Shown: in pieces, positions 10,281-22,068 of the stretch
How positions within the stretch are numbered: position 1 is the first letter of the stretch
How the letters are laid out: each line of letters opens with the position of its first letter
DNA from: Fragilaria crotonensis
Taxonomy: Eukaryota; Bacillariophyta; Fragilariophyceae; Fragilariales; Fragilariaceae
DNA length: 64,000 nt
Assembly (NCBI GenBank): GCA_022925895.1
Contig: JAKSYS010000150.1
Span: 41,238-105,237 of the forward strand
Direction: 5' to 3'
Position numbers and translations under genes: made by a program
Notes under the pieces: model-generated
What the model was told of the DNA's origin: nothing
What the model saw: only the letters and a program-made list of their open reading frames with translations
Database searches by the model: none

Positions 10281-12849
10281 CCTCTATCTATGAATCATCG
10301 CTCAAATAGACCGGACTACTCTCTACTAGAGTATACTTGGTGTAATTGCAATCGCATCAGGTTGGTCCAAACGTCCACACAATCCACCTATATACTACAG
10401 CATTTGTACCGGTACCCAAAAAATCTATCGAAACGTGGTGTTGGCATACCTTCAGTACCTACAGACGTGAGTCATAAGACTTGGCAAGATCTTATAACCC
10501 ACGGGTTTTGTCAGATGCTATCTGACAACACAGAAACCACCTATACAGTGCACTGTAGTAGAGTAGCCTACTATCTTTGAAGGTACGGGAACGCACGTCT
10601 ACATATGCATATCATCCACCGCTTGCTCATGTTTCTGAGTAATCTAGTACTAGTACCAGGTACATGTAGACTGAAGTATGATACGTATGCATACCTGACA
10701 CAGGCTTGATACTGCCCTATACACGCAATACTTAAATGCTGCAAGATTTTACCATTTGTAGATCGTCGCCATAGTTTGGCCAATTAAATACTCAGAGTAC
10801 ATTTCAGGAAGGACATCGGCAGTTTTCCTTCAAGTACCGGTAATTTACTTAGGGATTCCGAAATCAAAAGGCAGTACTCCAAAGTACTCCACATTGATTC
10901 ATTGTATTTATTTGGCCAATCAAATATCAATCTGAACCTGAAAGGCAGAATATCATTTTTAATTAGATCGATTTGCTAAATCAAATATATGCTATCATAG
11001 TACAAAAGGCATTATATTAGAATAACGAATAATATCAAATTCAGATACATACACACTGAATCTATTAAGTAAGCAATTTGATTCGACCAAATGGGTTGTC
11101 CGAAACAAGAAGGCAGTGCATCATTCTTACTTACATTGATTTGGCCAATCGTATGATCTTCTGGAACAAAAGTCATTAAATCAATTATTATAGTTTGATG
11201 GGCAATTGCAATACTTAAAGACTGGCTTCTTAAGTATCCAACCGATTAGCCCGCTCGGGCAATTTTCTTACCGTAAACAGAAGTTGTCATACAAAATCTG
11301 ACAAACCGGTAAAGATCAGAGATCCGCAGCAACACTCCTGTACCTGGTCATACATTATCTACAGAGGTACAAGAACCATGATCAACTGGATCCCAAGGTT
11401 TTGTCAGAATTCATCTGACAACCATCTGACAGACCGCTAGAAAACCCCGCATGCTATCTGACAAACCCTGGGGATCTGTTTTTATTCCGTGGGGTATGAT
11501 GGTATGATGTATGATGTACAGAAACATCTGTGTATCAAATACCACCGGTAGTGGTGGCTTGTACAGCTGTAGTAGTAGTAGTACATGGTAGCAGAACTAC
11601 TCGTTCTCCGCGTGGGACTGAACGTACAACGGTCCGTTTGTCCCGCGGAGAAAGATTTCATGTTGTCGCAACGAAACGAAGTGAATGGGAAGCTTGATCA
11701 CAGTTTTCTTCGTGAAGAAGTTCGAACGACTAAAAGCCCCCGCCTCGCCCCATGGCAGTGATCATGTGCTTGACGTCCATTCCTGGATGGTCACATTAGT
11801 CCCACGGATTTCGATCCGTTCAAGACTGAGAAATGCTATGAGGAGGTGGGAGCACCCTTCGTTGTGCGACACGAAGGATGCTGACCCATACACGACTTTG
11901 TTAGTTCGTGTTGCGAGAGAACTCACACACGCACACACTGCGTGTGCCTTCTCATGGGATCAAATAGGCACGAGCCATAGTTTTGACGAGGTTCCAGGAC
12001 AACAACAGGAACTATGGCAAAAAGAACATCTTCCTCTTCGGGTTTTTCTCCATTCTAGTAGTACTATATTGAACGTCAATGTACGACCTATTGATCACGC
12101 GAAATCATTAGTCGACACCGAACATAGTTATTTGTTGTGGGTTACAGTAGGATGAGACCAGTTCGCAAACCACGCGAAGATTGTGCAAACCCATCTATTG
12201 TTCGGTTCTCCGCTTATCATCTACGGGTAATATGGCGAACGAGAAGAAGCTAGTAAGCATAAACTCCTCAAGCAACATCAAACGCCCATGTCTGCTGTCC
12301 ATCTATATATGTGTGAGGGCTGATTTTCGATTGGGATTGAAACACCAGATAGAGTGTCATGCCATATCGTCATGGCGCTTGGTGAAATCATCCATCAAGA
12401 ATGATGTTATTCGGAGTATCAGGCAGCATCACAGGATGATGTGCATAACTGTGATGTTTCTGGTCCTGCTTGTTCGTTTAACGACGCATGCATTCATTCC
12501 TCATGGCCTCAGGCATCGACCTATGCGATGAAATATGGAAGAAAAACAGCAATATAAACTTGCCGAATATCATCATTACTACAACAAGTACATACTATCG
12601 GTAGTACTTGAAGTTGTCGGTGGAGCAGGGGTTACGTGAAAAAGGAATGAACATTACATATATCATAAGATGATGGAGTAATCTCGGTACTACTGTTGTT
12701 GCGACCATGGATCGCCAGCGACTCCGATTTTTCTGCATGCTACAGTGCTTGTGCAAAACACATTGCAAACTGCCGATCGGGCGTGGAAAGGCTTTGAAGG
12801 ATGATACACAGTTGCAAGTGATTTTCTATAGTTTTCTTACGTAGCTGTA
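10281..12849. other. intergenic with short hairpins and GTAC-rich sequence
   Basis: No gene supported. A perfect 9-bp-arm hairpin, TTGTCAGAT/ATCTGACAA, lies at 10508-10528. A similar dyad is at 11401-11421, with further CTGACA copies at about 11288-11460. GTACCAGGTAC occurs at 10653-10663. A 156-codon open frame at 11685-12155 has no recognisable motif and biased composition, and I do not call it a gene. Confidence 0.5.
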
Positions 12850-13441
12850 CAATGTTAACCACGGTGATCAACTAACCCATTTTCCCCACATAGTTGATGT
12901 GGTCGAGTCTCCCAGAGTCGTTTGCACGGGGTGTCGGTCGTTGACACAAGGCAAAGTCCTCCTGGTCGATAGTCATCAAGAGTTTGGTGCTCTTGACAGC
13001 GTGATCTCTGCCACCCTTTGGCAAAGCAACCAGGATGTCTGACGTCATGTCGGTGTTGGCAGTAGTAGAGTTCCAATCGTCTGAAATGCCGAAACACGGA
13101 AGAAGGGACGCTTCCAAGACTTTCTTGCGTTGAGTGACCACGATACAGTGTCAATCACGGTGATCAACTACCCCATTTTCCCAACAGAGTTGATGTGGTT
13201 GAGTATCGCCAGAATCGTTCGCACAGGGTGTCGGCCATTGACACGAGGCAAAGTCCTCCTTGTCGATATCGATCGAGAGTTTGGTGCTCTCGCCATCGTT
13301 ATCTCTGCCACCCTTCGGCATCAAAACCAGGCTCTCTGGCGTGGTGTCTGAGGTGACGGCACCAGTGTTCCAATCGTCTGGATTATTGAAACATGGAAGA
13401 ATGGAGACTTCCAAGAGTTTCTTGTTTTCAGTGACCACGAT
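12850..13441. repeat. 296-bp tandem duplication covering the 3' end of the coiled-coil gene
   Basis: Two imperfect copies, about 12850-13145 and 13146-13441, are offset by 296 bp (ACGGTGATCA at 12861 and 13157). The second copy is the last ~97 codons of the gene upstream. The first copy lies past the stop and still reads as an 89-residue open frame with the same LPCF-x(4)-DDWN and KGGRD motifs. Confidence 0.75.
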
Positions 13442-16400
13442 AGCATGGGTGTCAACATTTTCCCTCGATTCCCCTTCACGTTGATGCGCAGCAGCAGCAG
13501 CGACGAAACTGATCTCGCCCAAATCCATTCGAATGCGGTCTTCGCCTTGGCGTGGGTCCGTGAGATCTGGGCATTCCTCTCTGCTCGCGTCGTCTGCCTT
13601 CAAATCAGAGTCATAGTCCAAGGCATCGTGCATCATGCGTTCAAACCATTCGTCCTCTACAAGAGGCAGTACTGTGTCATCGATGACGATGGTGTGTTGA
13701 TGCCATTGATCGCGTGCGATGAAATCATCCAGTGTGACTTCCACGGCACCTGCTAGTGTGGATTCATCTGTACGGCTAGAGTCTGCCGGCAAATCCAAGG
13801 GTGGCTCTTTGTGCTCAAGGTCAAACAACAATGTACGGAGGTTGTCCATTTCCTCGAGAACTGCGTCATCGCTGCCCTCCTTACCTTCCAGCACACCCAT
13901 GAGATGATCCGCCAATAGCAAGCTTGATTTGGTCACAGAGGATGCTTGCAATCCATCCACATAATCTGGTGTCGCGATTCTAACGTATTTGTATTCGTCT
14001 GAAGGCACGGACAACGCCGCTGATTTGTTGAGAGGCAGTTCGGGGCTGATAACATCCGCTAATTGCCGAAGAGTGACTTCCTCTGTTGAGACTGGGGACG
14101 CACTCACGTTGACCAAAGTCGCAGAATCGATGATTTGCGACACAGAGGCACATGAGAGGTTCGGTCCTGGTCCTGGAACTCGTTCATTTGTGGAACTCAG
14201 TGCAGGCGCTTCTGAGTATTCCGCTGATCTTGTCGACAGCAATGTATCCGGGGCAGGTGCCTTGAAACGGACGACTCCTTGAGACGAAGTTCGTCGACAG
14301 CGATGGAGATACGACTAGCACGAGGTTCCCGTTTTGGAGTAAGTCCAGCTTTTGAAACCTGATCCAAAAGTGCGTCGTTGCTGCGAAGTGCCTGGTCAAG
14401 TTCGCCAAACGCCGCCAGAATGTTGTCATCGATCGCGCCTTGAGACAGCGACGCGAATCGCATCATATGTGAAAGAGGCGCTGCATCTGCTGTACAAGGA
14501 GAGACAATTGCCATTTCATCGTCCATATCAAAGCTCGCGATAATCATGCCAAAATCAATCTCCGATTGCTCACGAGCGCCGAAGTCACCAGCTTCAAATG
14601 CGTTGTCACTGAGGAGGACGTTCTCTTCCATGACGATTTCCAAGTGAGCCTTGAGCTGAGATATTTCGTATTCAAGCAATTGATTGTCCATTTGAAGTCC
14701 ACCAATTTCAATCTTCAGGCTCTCGATTTCCTCTACAGAGGCGTCTCTCTCACCTTCGGACGCAGACTTGATCGCTGCTAGCTGCCCAAGGAGCGAGGTA
14801 TTGGCATCTTGTAGCTTCTGCACCTCCTCAGTATGTCTGTTGACCAGCACCGATGATTGCTCGCGCTGGGAATCTAAATCTTTCCTTAACTGAGCAGCTT
14901 GCCCCTGGAGAGCCTCGATTTCTGCATGTTGCCTCGCTCTTTCCGCCTCGAGGATGTCATTGCGGGACTGTGATTCCATAATCTGCGCGTCTTGGACTTC
15001 GTTGCGTGCCACTGCGTCTTGCAATTGGAGGGTAATCGACTCCTGTATTTCGCGACTCAGTCTCCCCTCCAATTCGAGATCTGATTTCAAGGCTGCCGCC
15101 TCATCAGAAAATGCAAAAAGAATTCGTTGAGACTCGTCCAAATCACTCTCCTGCATTTTCCCGACAACGTCAGCTTCGTAAAGCTGTTCCTGAAGACTAG
15201 TTATCAGATTATTTGCACATTCTCTTTCCAACTCGAACTCGGCGGTAAGCAGTGATAGCTCTTGTTTCGCCAATTCGTGGCATAGACGGGTGTCCAACAA
15301 CACCTCGTCCTTGATCTTGCACTGTTCGTAAGCCTCTCGCAGCGCCCCTTCGAGGGTTTCGCAAAGGCCCTCATTAACCTCTCGTTCGAACTCCTTTCCA
15401 GCACGAAGTTGGGACATCTCGTCTTTCATCAGCTCCAAGTCGCAGTACCTCTGTTGTAACTCGTCGTTCTGGGTCTGGAGCAATGTCTCCACTTCGTCAA
15501 CTCGAAGTTTGAGTTGATGATTGACTTGGAGCAAATCTTCTTGTTCGAGACTGCTTCTGTTTCTAGCTGTCTGCACTTCGTCCAACAAGGCTGCCTTTTC
15601 TTCTTGATCACTCGCTAAGGATTGAGTAAGCGATGTTATGTGTTGGGAAGCATTCGTCAGATCACGTCGGAGTAGCATGCCTTGCTCTCTCAGCTTCAGA
15701 TTTTCAGCGAAAAGATCGGTGGCTTCCTTCGTCTTTACACGAAGTTTGTCGTTCAGAACAGCGTTCAGCCTCTTGGAGCTTCGGTTTTCTTTCTTCAAAC
15801 CTTCATACTTCTTGATGTCGCCCTCCAAAGAATCAATTTCTTGTGAAGCGGCCTCCAACTCCGACTCCAACTTGGCCTTGGTCAACCTATGTTCCTTTGC
15901 TATCTTGAGCAACAGTTTTGCGCTCTCATGTTTGAATGTGTTCAGCTCTCGATGAACTCGCTTGTTCTCCTTCTCTAACCGAACAACTTCCTTAGTTTTA
16001 TCGACAGTGACCTGGCTGATTTGAGCCAAATCACGATTAGCAACACGAAGATCTTCCTCGGTGTTGCGGCATCGTTGATCAACTTCCGTAAGCTTGTCGT
16101 GGTATTGAAGTACAACTGCAGCGTGCAGCTGTCGAAAGCGTTCCAGGTGATAAGCATAGAACGCCCTCCATTCTTTTCTGACTTCGAGAGACTCACGCAT
16201 AGCCAGCAACTCTTTTTCGGTGTGTCGCCGAAGCGATTGGTCCACCAAAGGATCAGGCAACACCTCGCTTTCATCTCTGACATGATTGTCCTTTTCTTCT
16301 TCCAATGATTCGTTGCCCTGGTCTGACAGTAAACTCAAAGTGGGCATGAGAATTGTCTCAAGTTCTTGACTTCCGGGGACCTGAGTTCTTCGGCAGGACT

Positions 16401-16709
16401 GTTCTTGATCCTGGCAATCTCGTTTTCTAGAGGTGCTACAATGGCTCGCTTGACCGCCTCCAGTTGTTTCACAAGTTCTACACACCGACCATGTGGATCT
16501 GTGATCTCAATTGTGATGCGATCGCCGCATGATGGCTGCGCTACGAACTGCTCATCGAAAGTTGATTGCTCATCGCATCCATCCTGGGAACCAGAGGAAG
16601 ACGCGGTCAAAGTATCTTCAGAATCTGCATCGTTGGGCGCTTTCGACTTCTTCTGGGTATCCGAAACTTCGTTCAGCACAGCGAGCGGTGCACCTGTGTA
16701 TCGATTCAT
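13151..16709 (-). CDS. long coiled-coil protein, frame interrupted twice
   Basis: Three consecutive minus-strand frames make one likely gene. The first runs from the ATG at 16709 (MNRYTGAP) to about 16360: Ser/acidic-rich, then a helical segment. The second runs about 16375-14280, roughly 700 residues of near-continuous heptad-like coiled coil rich in E, L, K and Q. The third runs about 14275-13151: an acidic tail with no known domain, ending in a DDWN-containing segment. Each junction needs a one-base shift (about 16355-16375 and about 14270-14285), and I see no GT-AG intron long enough to explain either. An open frame extends upstream to an ATG at 16901, but MNRY is a more natural start. 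The product resembles generic SMC-, myosin-tail- or centrosomal-like coils; function is not recognisable. Decay or assembly indels are both possible. Confidence 0.6.
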
Positions 16710-17459
16710 TTTGCCATCGGTGTCAATTTGTGAAATGACGATGAGTCTTACGTTTTCGTGACGAAACTCATGATTTTTGATCCTAACGAGCGACCGTGAT
16801 GCGTGCTCAGCAGGTGTAGTGTAATTAAAAATAAAAATATTTACGGCGAGGCCGCTCGCCAAACGTGTGCCCAGGTTTTGATGGGTATTCGGTGTTGTCA
16901 TACAATGAGTACTGTGACTTCATTGTATGCTTGGAGCCCACGGATTTTTTATAATCATATCCCGAACGTATCACTTTATATCGAAATTTTTGAGCTGATG
17001 CAAAAAACTATGAATTGAAGATCAAGCAATGATTCGTTATTTCGCAATATTTCCGTCGAATTATCAACTTGGAGCACACATCAAGCAGCCAATAACGATC
17101 ATTTACCGACATTCTAAACAAGCATACTCCAGAGTATTAAATTGTACTCATAAAGAACCCAAACATGAGAACTCGGAGTATGGGAAAATCAATTTATTTA
17201 AACACAGATAAAATGAATAATAAGAATTGTACTCCTTGAAGTCATCGTTCATGAATCCGACGTACTTTGCGTGGTTGCTCGACTGTTGGATTGTGACTTG
17301 TGACCTGTGAACTCCCCCCCCTGGAAGGTCCGGCCCAAGCACGTTTCAGCCGTTAAGTTTGTGACCGTCGTCAGATATGCGTCAGAGATTTTCCAAATTG
17401 TATGTATTGCGAGATTTGTAGCTCGATTGGTCGATGCAAACGAGCCGGCAAGGTTTTCT
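16710..17459. other. intergenic, AT-rich, no gene seen
   Basis: Includes the presumed 5' region of the coiled-coil gene and an AT-rich stretch. A C homopolymer (8 bases) lies near 17315-17322. No coding signal. Confidence 0.4.
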
Positions 17460-17770
17460 CCTCGTAAGTAAAAAATTGCTGACCGTCAGTAAAAAATTGC
17501 TGACCGACAGTAAATATTTACTGACCGTCAGCAAAAAATTGCTGACCGTCAGTAAATAATTGCTGACCGTCAGTAAATCTGATTTGTCTTTAAGAAGCTT
17601 TCGTGGACACATGGTATGTTCTTACGTCAGTAATTTCTTCTGACCGTCAGCAATTTCTTTCTGACCGTCAGCAATTTTTTACTGACCGTCAGCAAATTTT
17701 TACTGACCGTAAGTAAATTTTTACTGACCGTCAGCAATTTTTCACTGACCGTCAGCAATTTTTCACTTTG
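17460..17770. repeat. phased array of CTGACCGTCAG cores, 21-bp period, two opposed blocks
   Basis: Block 1 has cores starting at 17479, 17500, 17521, 17542 and 17563. Block 2 has cores at 17640, 17661, 17682, 17703, 17724 and 17745, with a degenerate core near 17620. Spacing inside both blocks is exactly 21 bp. Each core is a dyad (CTGAC-n-GTCAG). The typical spacer is TAAAAAATTG in block 1 and its reverse complement CAATTTTTTA in block 2, so the whole forms a large imperfect inverted repeat around a ~65-bp centre. Translated on the minus strand, block 1 gives a repeating LLTVSNF heptad, which follows from the 21-bp period and is not evidence for a protein. Confidence 0.9.
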
Positions 17771-19772
17771 CACCATTCACATGATAATAGCGCCAGCCTA
17801 TGCTTCACGTTGCGTCACCAAGACTCAGAATGGAAGCGATTTTCACCTCCAGGGTATCACGTGTTTTCGTCTTATTCACGATCGGATATTGGACCATCCT
17901 ACTGAATTCAGTTGAAACTAACTGAATTCAGTTTCCAACTCAAAAATAGGATATCTTTTGAACCAGTGCAAGTATGCGAATGTGTCCACGTGAACAAATA
18001 CAGAAGGAATCTAGTAGAATTCACGATATCAAGATGCGCTTTATTGGACCGGTAGTTGTTGAGATACGAAATTTTGAAGTTGCGTTGAAGCACGAAATTT
18101 TTCATCGTTAAGAATTAAAAAAAACCGCCTCGCAATGGCGACGGTGCCAACATCTCGGTGTACACGACGTTTCTACAACCCCAGACACTTGCAGCTGCAA
18201 AGCACGTAAATGAAGGCAATATAGATGTGCTCCATGAGCTTTTTGCGGTGTGACAGAAGCAGAAAACGGCTTTGACGACTAGGCAGTCGTGTATAATTAG
18301 GCGTCATGATGATTTTAACGATGGGCACCTCCTCCATACCATCACACTCATGTGGCGGAAGAAGGAGCGCTTGAACACGTCGTCAAGATAATCGACAAGA
18401 CTATCTTGAAGGTGGGGGAGCTGTGGCTGTGGAGGAACAAGCAAACGAAGCTCTTGAAATCCCGACAGTTTTGAACGATGGAGATGCATCAAAATTCTGA
18501 GCTCTGGGTTTCTGTTTTTGACGATGATAATGACCCATCCCCAGAGAATGTTGCATCTCTTACAAGAAGAAATCCCAATGAATGCATAAACCAGTTGTGG
18601 AATTCTGTTCCATACTGTGATCGTGGTTTTTGTGGTGGTAATGATGTCCAACCGACACTGATTAGAGCTGATGGCAAGCGACGCATCACCCAAATCGAAT
18701 TCAGACCGTTTCTCGCAACAGCACTTGTTTACATTTCATTTGAGGCACAAGAGAAAAATGTAGGCCTGAAAACTTCATCAGTTGATCGCTCTGTGGTGAG
18801 GAAATGGCACTAAAGTCTGCGGTGCACGCGACTTTGAAGATTGACACATCATACCCACAACTCATCTGTACGACATTGAATTGCAAAAAGACATCAAAAC
18901 GTATTGCAGCTGCAAGGCAGGGTATTGGAAGTGCCCGGTATTTATCAGAAGACGCATTACATCGAGAGATAACGACATTGTAGTTGAGGACTGAATTCAG
19001 CGAAATAGAAAATGTCGATTTTTGCTCGAGTTACAACAGTCAATAACTCAGCACCCACACAAGTAACATCCATTTTTCTTGTTACCTGATTTAAAAGCAT
19101 GTAACAATGCACAAAATGAGCCCTCGATCACCTCCAGAGTGTGTTTAGTAGTTGCGATAGCGACCTTCTTGCAACTACTGAATTCAGTAGTTAGGGTGAT
19201 TTTTAAGCCGCGATTCCCTAGGTATGGCCGGACCTTCCTGGCACTGCCGGATGTTCCGACCAACGACGGATTCGAAGCGTATCGAAGATAGCTATAAAAT
19301 TCTTGTTTGCGGATCGAAGATAGCTATAAATTTCTGGGTTCGGGTAGGGGGCATGGCGGTGGGGTCTCGTTTCTCATAGAAAAAGGCGCGACAGCGCACC
19401 TCATCATGATTGCGGTGATGAGCTGTGTTATTTGGCATTGACTCTATTTTAGCTAGACGGTAGGCTACTGGCTTCACGCTTCACGGGCCTTGGTGCTGTT
19501 GCTGCTATCATTGCGACAATGCCAACCAAACCAGGTTCTTAGGTAGGAAAATCGACCAACGAGTAATGCAACAATCTTGGTACTTGTAGCCATTTTTTTG
19601 CGTTCTGCATGTATGTAAATACGAGTCCGCCTACTAAAGGGAGCACGGGGATTGGCAAGAGGACAGGCAAGTTGTGAATGATACCTAACACATGCCCACG
19701 AATTACTAGTTCACCAAAGCAGCATGTAATATTAGATAAACGAAAAATTAACATCGAATTCCTCTCCCAGCT
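17771..19772. other. intergenic with EcoRI-centred palindromes and decayed coding traces
   Basis: ACTGAATTCAGT occurs at 17901-17912 and 17921-17932, ACTGAATTCAG at 18990-19000, and a perfect 20-bp palindrome AACTACTGAATTCAGTAGTT at 19173-19192. Between them, 18478-18813 (+) reads as a 111-residue frame (MEMHQNSELWVSV...), and about 18790-18982 reads as a further fragment in another frame. Both look like coding remnants of unknown family. About 18190-18250 carries a faint ankyrin-like trace (GNIDVLHELF). No active gene is supported. Confidence 0.4.
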
Positions 19773-22068
19773 TCACTGAAGAAATTCATCCACATCCAAG
19801 TCTGGTTGAGACGTGTCACTTGTGCTACTTCCGGTAATGCTTCCACGGAAATATGTCTCCGAATCTCGTCTGCCGTAATGCTTGAAATAACGCTTTTTGC
19901 TGAAGCTGCGGGCGCGCAATAGTTCGTCGACTTCGTTCAGAATGACGTCCAAAGCTTCAGGGTTGACATCAGGATTATCATTCGTAGCGTATTCAAGGAA
20001 ATACGTCGCCATTAACCCCTTGCCTTTCATGTCAACCAAACCCCGCGAGACGAATTCAAATTCTTGCTTGGGAGAAAAGTGTTTGAGCAGCCCGTACGTG
20101 ATGCTGCTGCACTGGATCTTGCCAGCCACGCTGGTCGACTCGTGCCTCGACGCTGTGTTGACCGTGTCACCAAATACACAGTAGTGCGGAGTTTTCATCC
20201 CAACGACTCCGGTCATGCACGCTCCGGAATGAATGCCGATGCGAAGCTGAATGGGTTCTCCGGTCGACGGATTCATGACGAGCTGGCAACAGTGCATGCA
20301 CGCGATTGCGAAATTTGCCACCTTTCGAGCATGTTCCGGATCAGCGTTCGGCAATCCGGACGCACAGAGGTAACTATCGCCGATGGTTTCGACCTTGTAC
20401 AGGTCAAATTTGGCGGATAGATAGTCCATGACACAGTAGAGGCGATTGAGAAGGTCCACACAATCCCACGGAAAAATGTCTTCGCAAATGTTGGTAAAGC
20501 CCACAATATCGGAAAAGAAGAGAGTCACATTCTCGTGAAGCTCTGGCTCTACCAGTTTGCCCGCTCGCAATTCGTTTGCCACGTGCGGGGGGAGCATGGA
20601 ATGCAACAGGACTTTGGATAGATGTTGCTCGTGACGGAGCTTCTTGGACAAGTGATCCAACTTGAGCGAGGACTTGACTTCGGACGCAATGTGTTCTCCC
20701 AGAAACACTGCGTCTCGTTGAAAGGAATGAAGCGGCAAATCGGACATTGTCAGTTTCATGCATCTGAGCTCCTTCACGTTCTTCACATCTGGCGAAAGGA
20801 CTAACATGACTTGATATGCCTCGCCGGGGTCTGATACGACCACTGTATTGGCCTTGAATTTGACATGGACCAGAGTCTGGTCGATTGGATCGACGAAGAA
20901 AGTTTGGTCCTCGAGTTTCCTGAGCGACTGCCATTCCCAAGCTCCCAAAACAGGTCTGGAAATGATGAGAACGTCCGCAATCTTCTTGCCCAGAAGGTCT
21001 TCTTCAGTTTGACCCATAAGGGGAGGCAGAGAGTTTCCGATTTGAATGATATCAAACGTTTCATTGATAACGATGTGGTACGGAAAAATCTTTTTCATGT
21101 TGCGACTTGATATGCATGGTTCTTTGGGTGTGGCTGGCTTAGCGTCACCGTTAGTTTCATCATTCACAGCGACAGGGCACGCAGACGAAGCAGCAACCTG
21201 TACAGGAATCGAATCTTTTGATTCCACGTTTTCAGCCCCCCTTGCAGCGTCGACGGCGACGTCTGGGGATGGGAGTGTCATCCCAGAGAATGGGCACCTA
21301 CGGACAGTTGGCTCTGCCTGTGATGACGATGCCTTGGGTATAAGCTTCGACTCTTGGAGTGTGATTTTCCAAGCTTCCTCGGGATCTGCTGCCTTGATTG
21401 TCCAACTGATGAGTGGGAGTAAAGCGAATTCCCCGAATGAAATGGTGGATGGCAGGTTGGCAATAAAAATGAGTTCAAAGTCGTATTTTTGTTAAAATTG
21501 TTCCCGAAATTGCAACGTACCTCGTATGAGACGCCCCATCCTCATCTTGTTTAGTCAGCATGACCATATCAATAGCAACATCGAAATGGTACCTAGCCAC
21601 TTCCTTGACCACACCAACCACGAGTGGCACCAACAAGCTACCCCGTTTACTGTAATAATGCAAAATCATGGATCCCTCATTTGCATCATCACTTTCACAC
21701 CAAAATACTGGTGCGACCATACCAGGTGGCAAACTCGACTGCAAATGATCATGGAGTGCATTCATGTTGCTCAACCAACTTTGTAGCGTATTGCCCTGAC
21801 ACTGCAATAGGTTATCAAATCCTTCGGCTCGAACGAATTCCATAAAGAATGTTCCGAATGCCTCGAGAACTTGATCGACAGTGAGGCCCAACAATTCCGA
21901 GGCGGCCACGACCAATTTGACAGTGGACTCATCGGGATAGTACTCGTGTCGGACGAATCCACCATCCACAACGGCACAGTCAGCCTTTTCTTTAATCGAG
22001 TGCCATGCGTCAATTCCAAATTTGGTAATGACGAGCTTTTCAGTACAATCGTTGATCCAACCAAACAT
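19773..22068 (-). CDS. single-chain haem-NO-type (soluble) guanylyl cyclase, two exons
   Basis: Exon 1 is 21521-22068 and exon 2 is 19773-21405. The 115-bp intron (21406-21520) has GTACGT and ATCAG ends; splicing gives 726 residues. Residues 1-182 are an H-NOX (HNOB) haem domain: proximal-ligand candidate His106 in NALHDHL and the haem-propionate motif Y138-x-S140-x-R142. Residues about 285-440 fit an HNOBA/PAS-like region (FPYHIVINETFDIIQIG), followed by a short signalling coil. Residues about 470-640 are a class III cyclase: metal Asp482 (FFSDIVGF) and Asp526 (GDSY), guanine-selecting Glu522 (KVETIGD) and Cys592 (HYCVFGD), and transition-state Asn599/Arg603 (NTASR). It should make cGMP from GTP, probably as a homodimer because all catalytic residues are in one chain. 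Whether it senses NO, O2 or CO is not readable. No transmembrane helix is seen, so it is probably cytosolic. Confidence 0.92.

Noticed and set aside
11685-12155. 156-codon plus-strand frame
   Set aside because: No motif, low-information composition, and no paralogue in the window.
14270-14290. Intron joining the two coiled-coil frames
   Set aside because: No GT-AG pair at a plausible distance keeps both conserved sides; a one-base shift is simpler.
14184-14429. 81-codon minus-strand frame bridging the coiled-coil frames
   Set aside because: It is the third frame across the frameshift and lacks continuity with either flanking protein part.
17382-17612. 76-codon frame with five LLTVSNF heptads
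   Set aside because: The heptad is the direct consequence of a 21-bp DNA repeat; there is no promoter context or non-repeat coding signal.
17460-17770. CRISPR array
   Set aside because: Repeats are 11 bp with near-constant spacers and the genome is eukaryotic; no cas genes.
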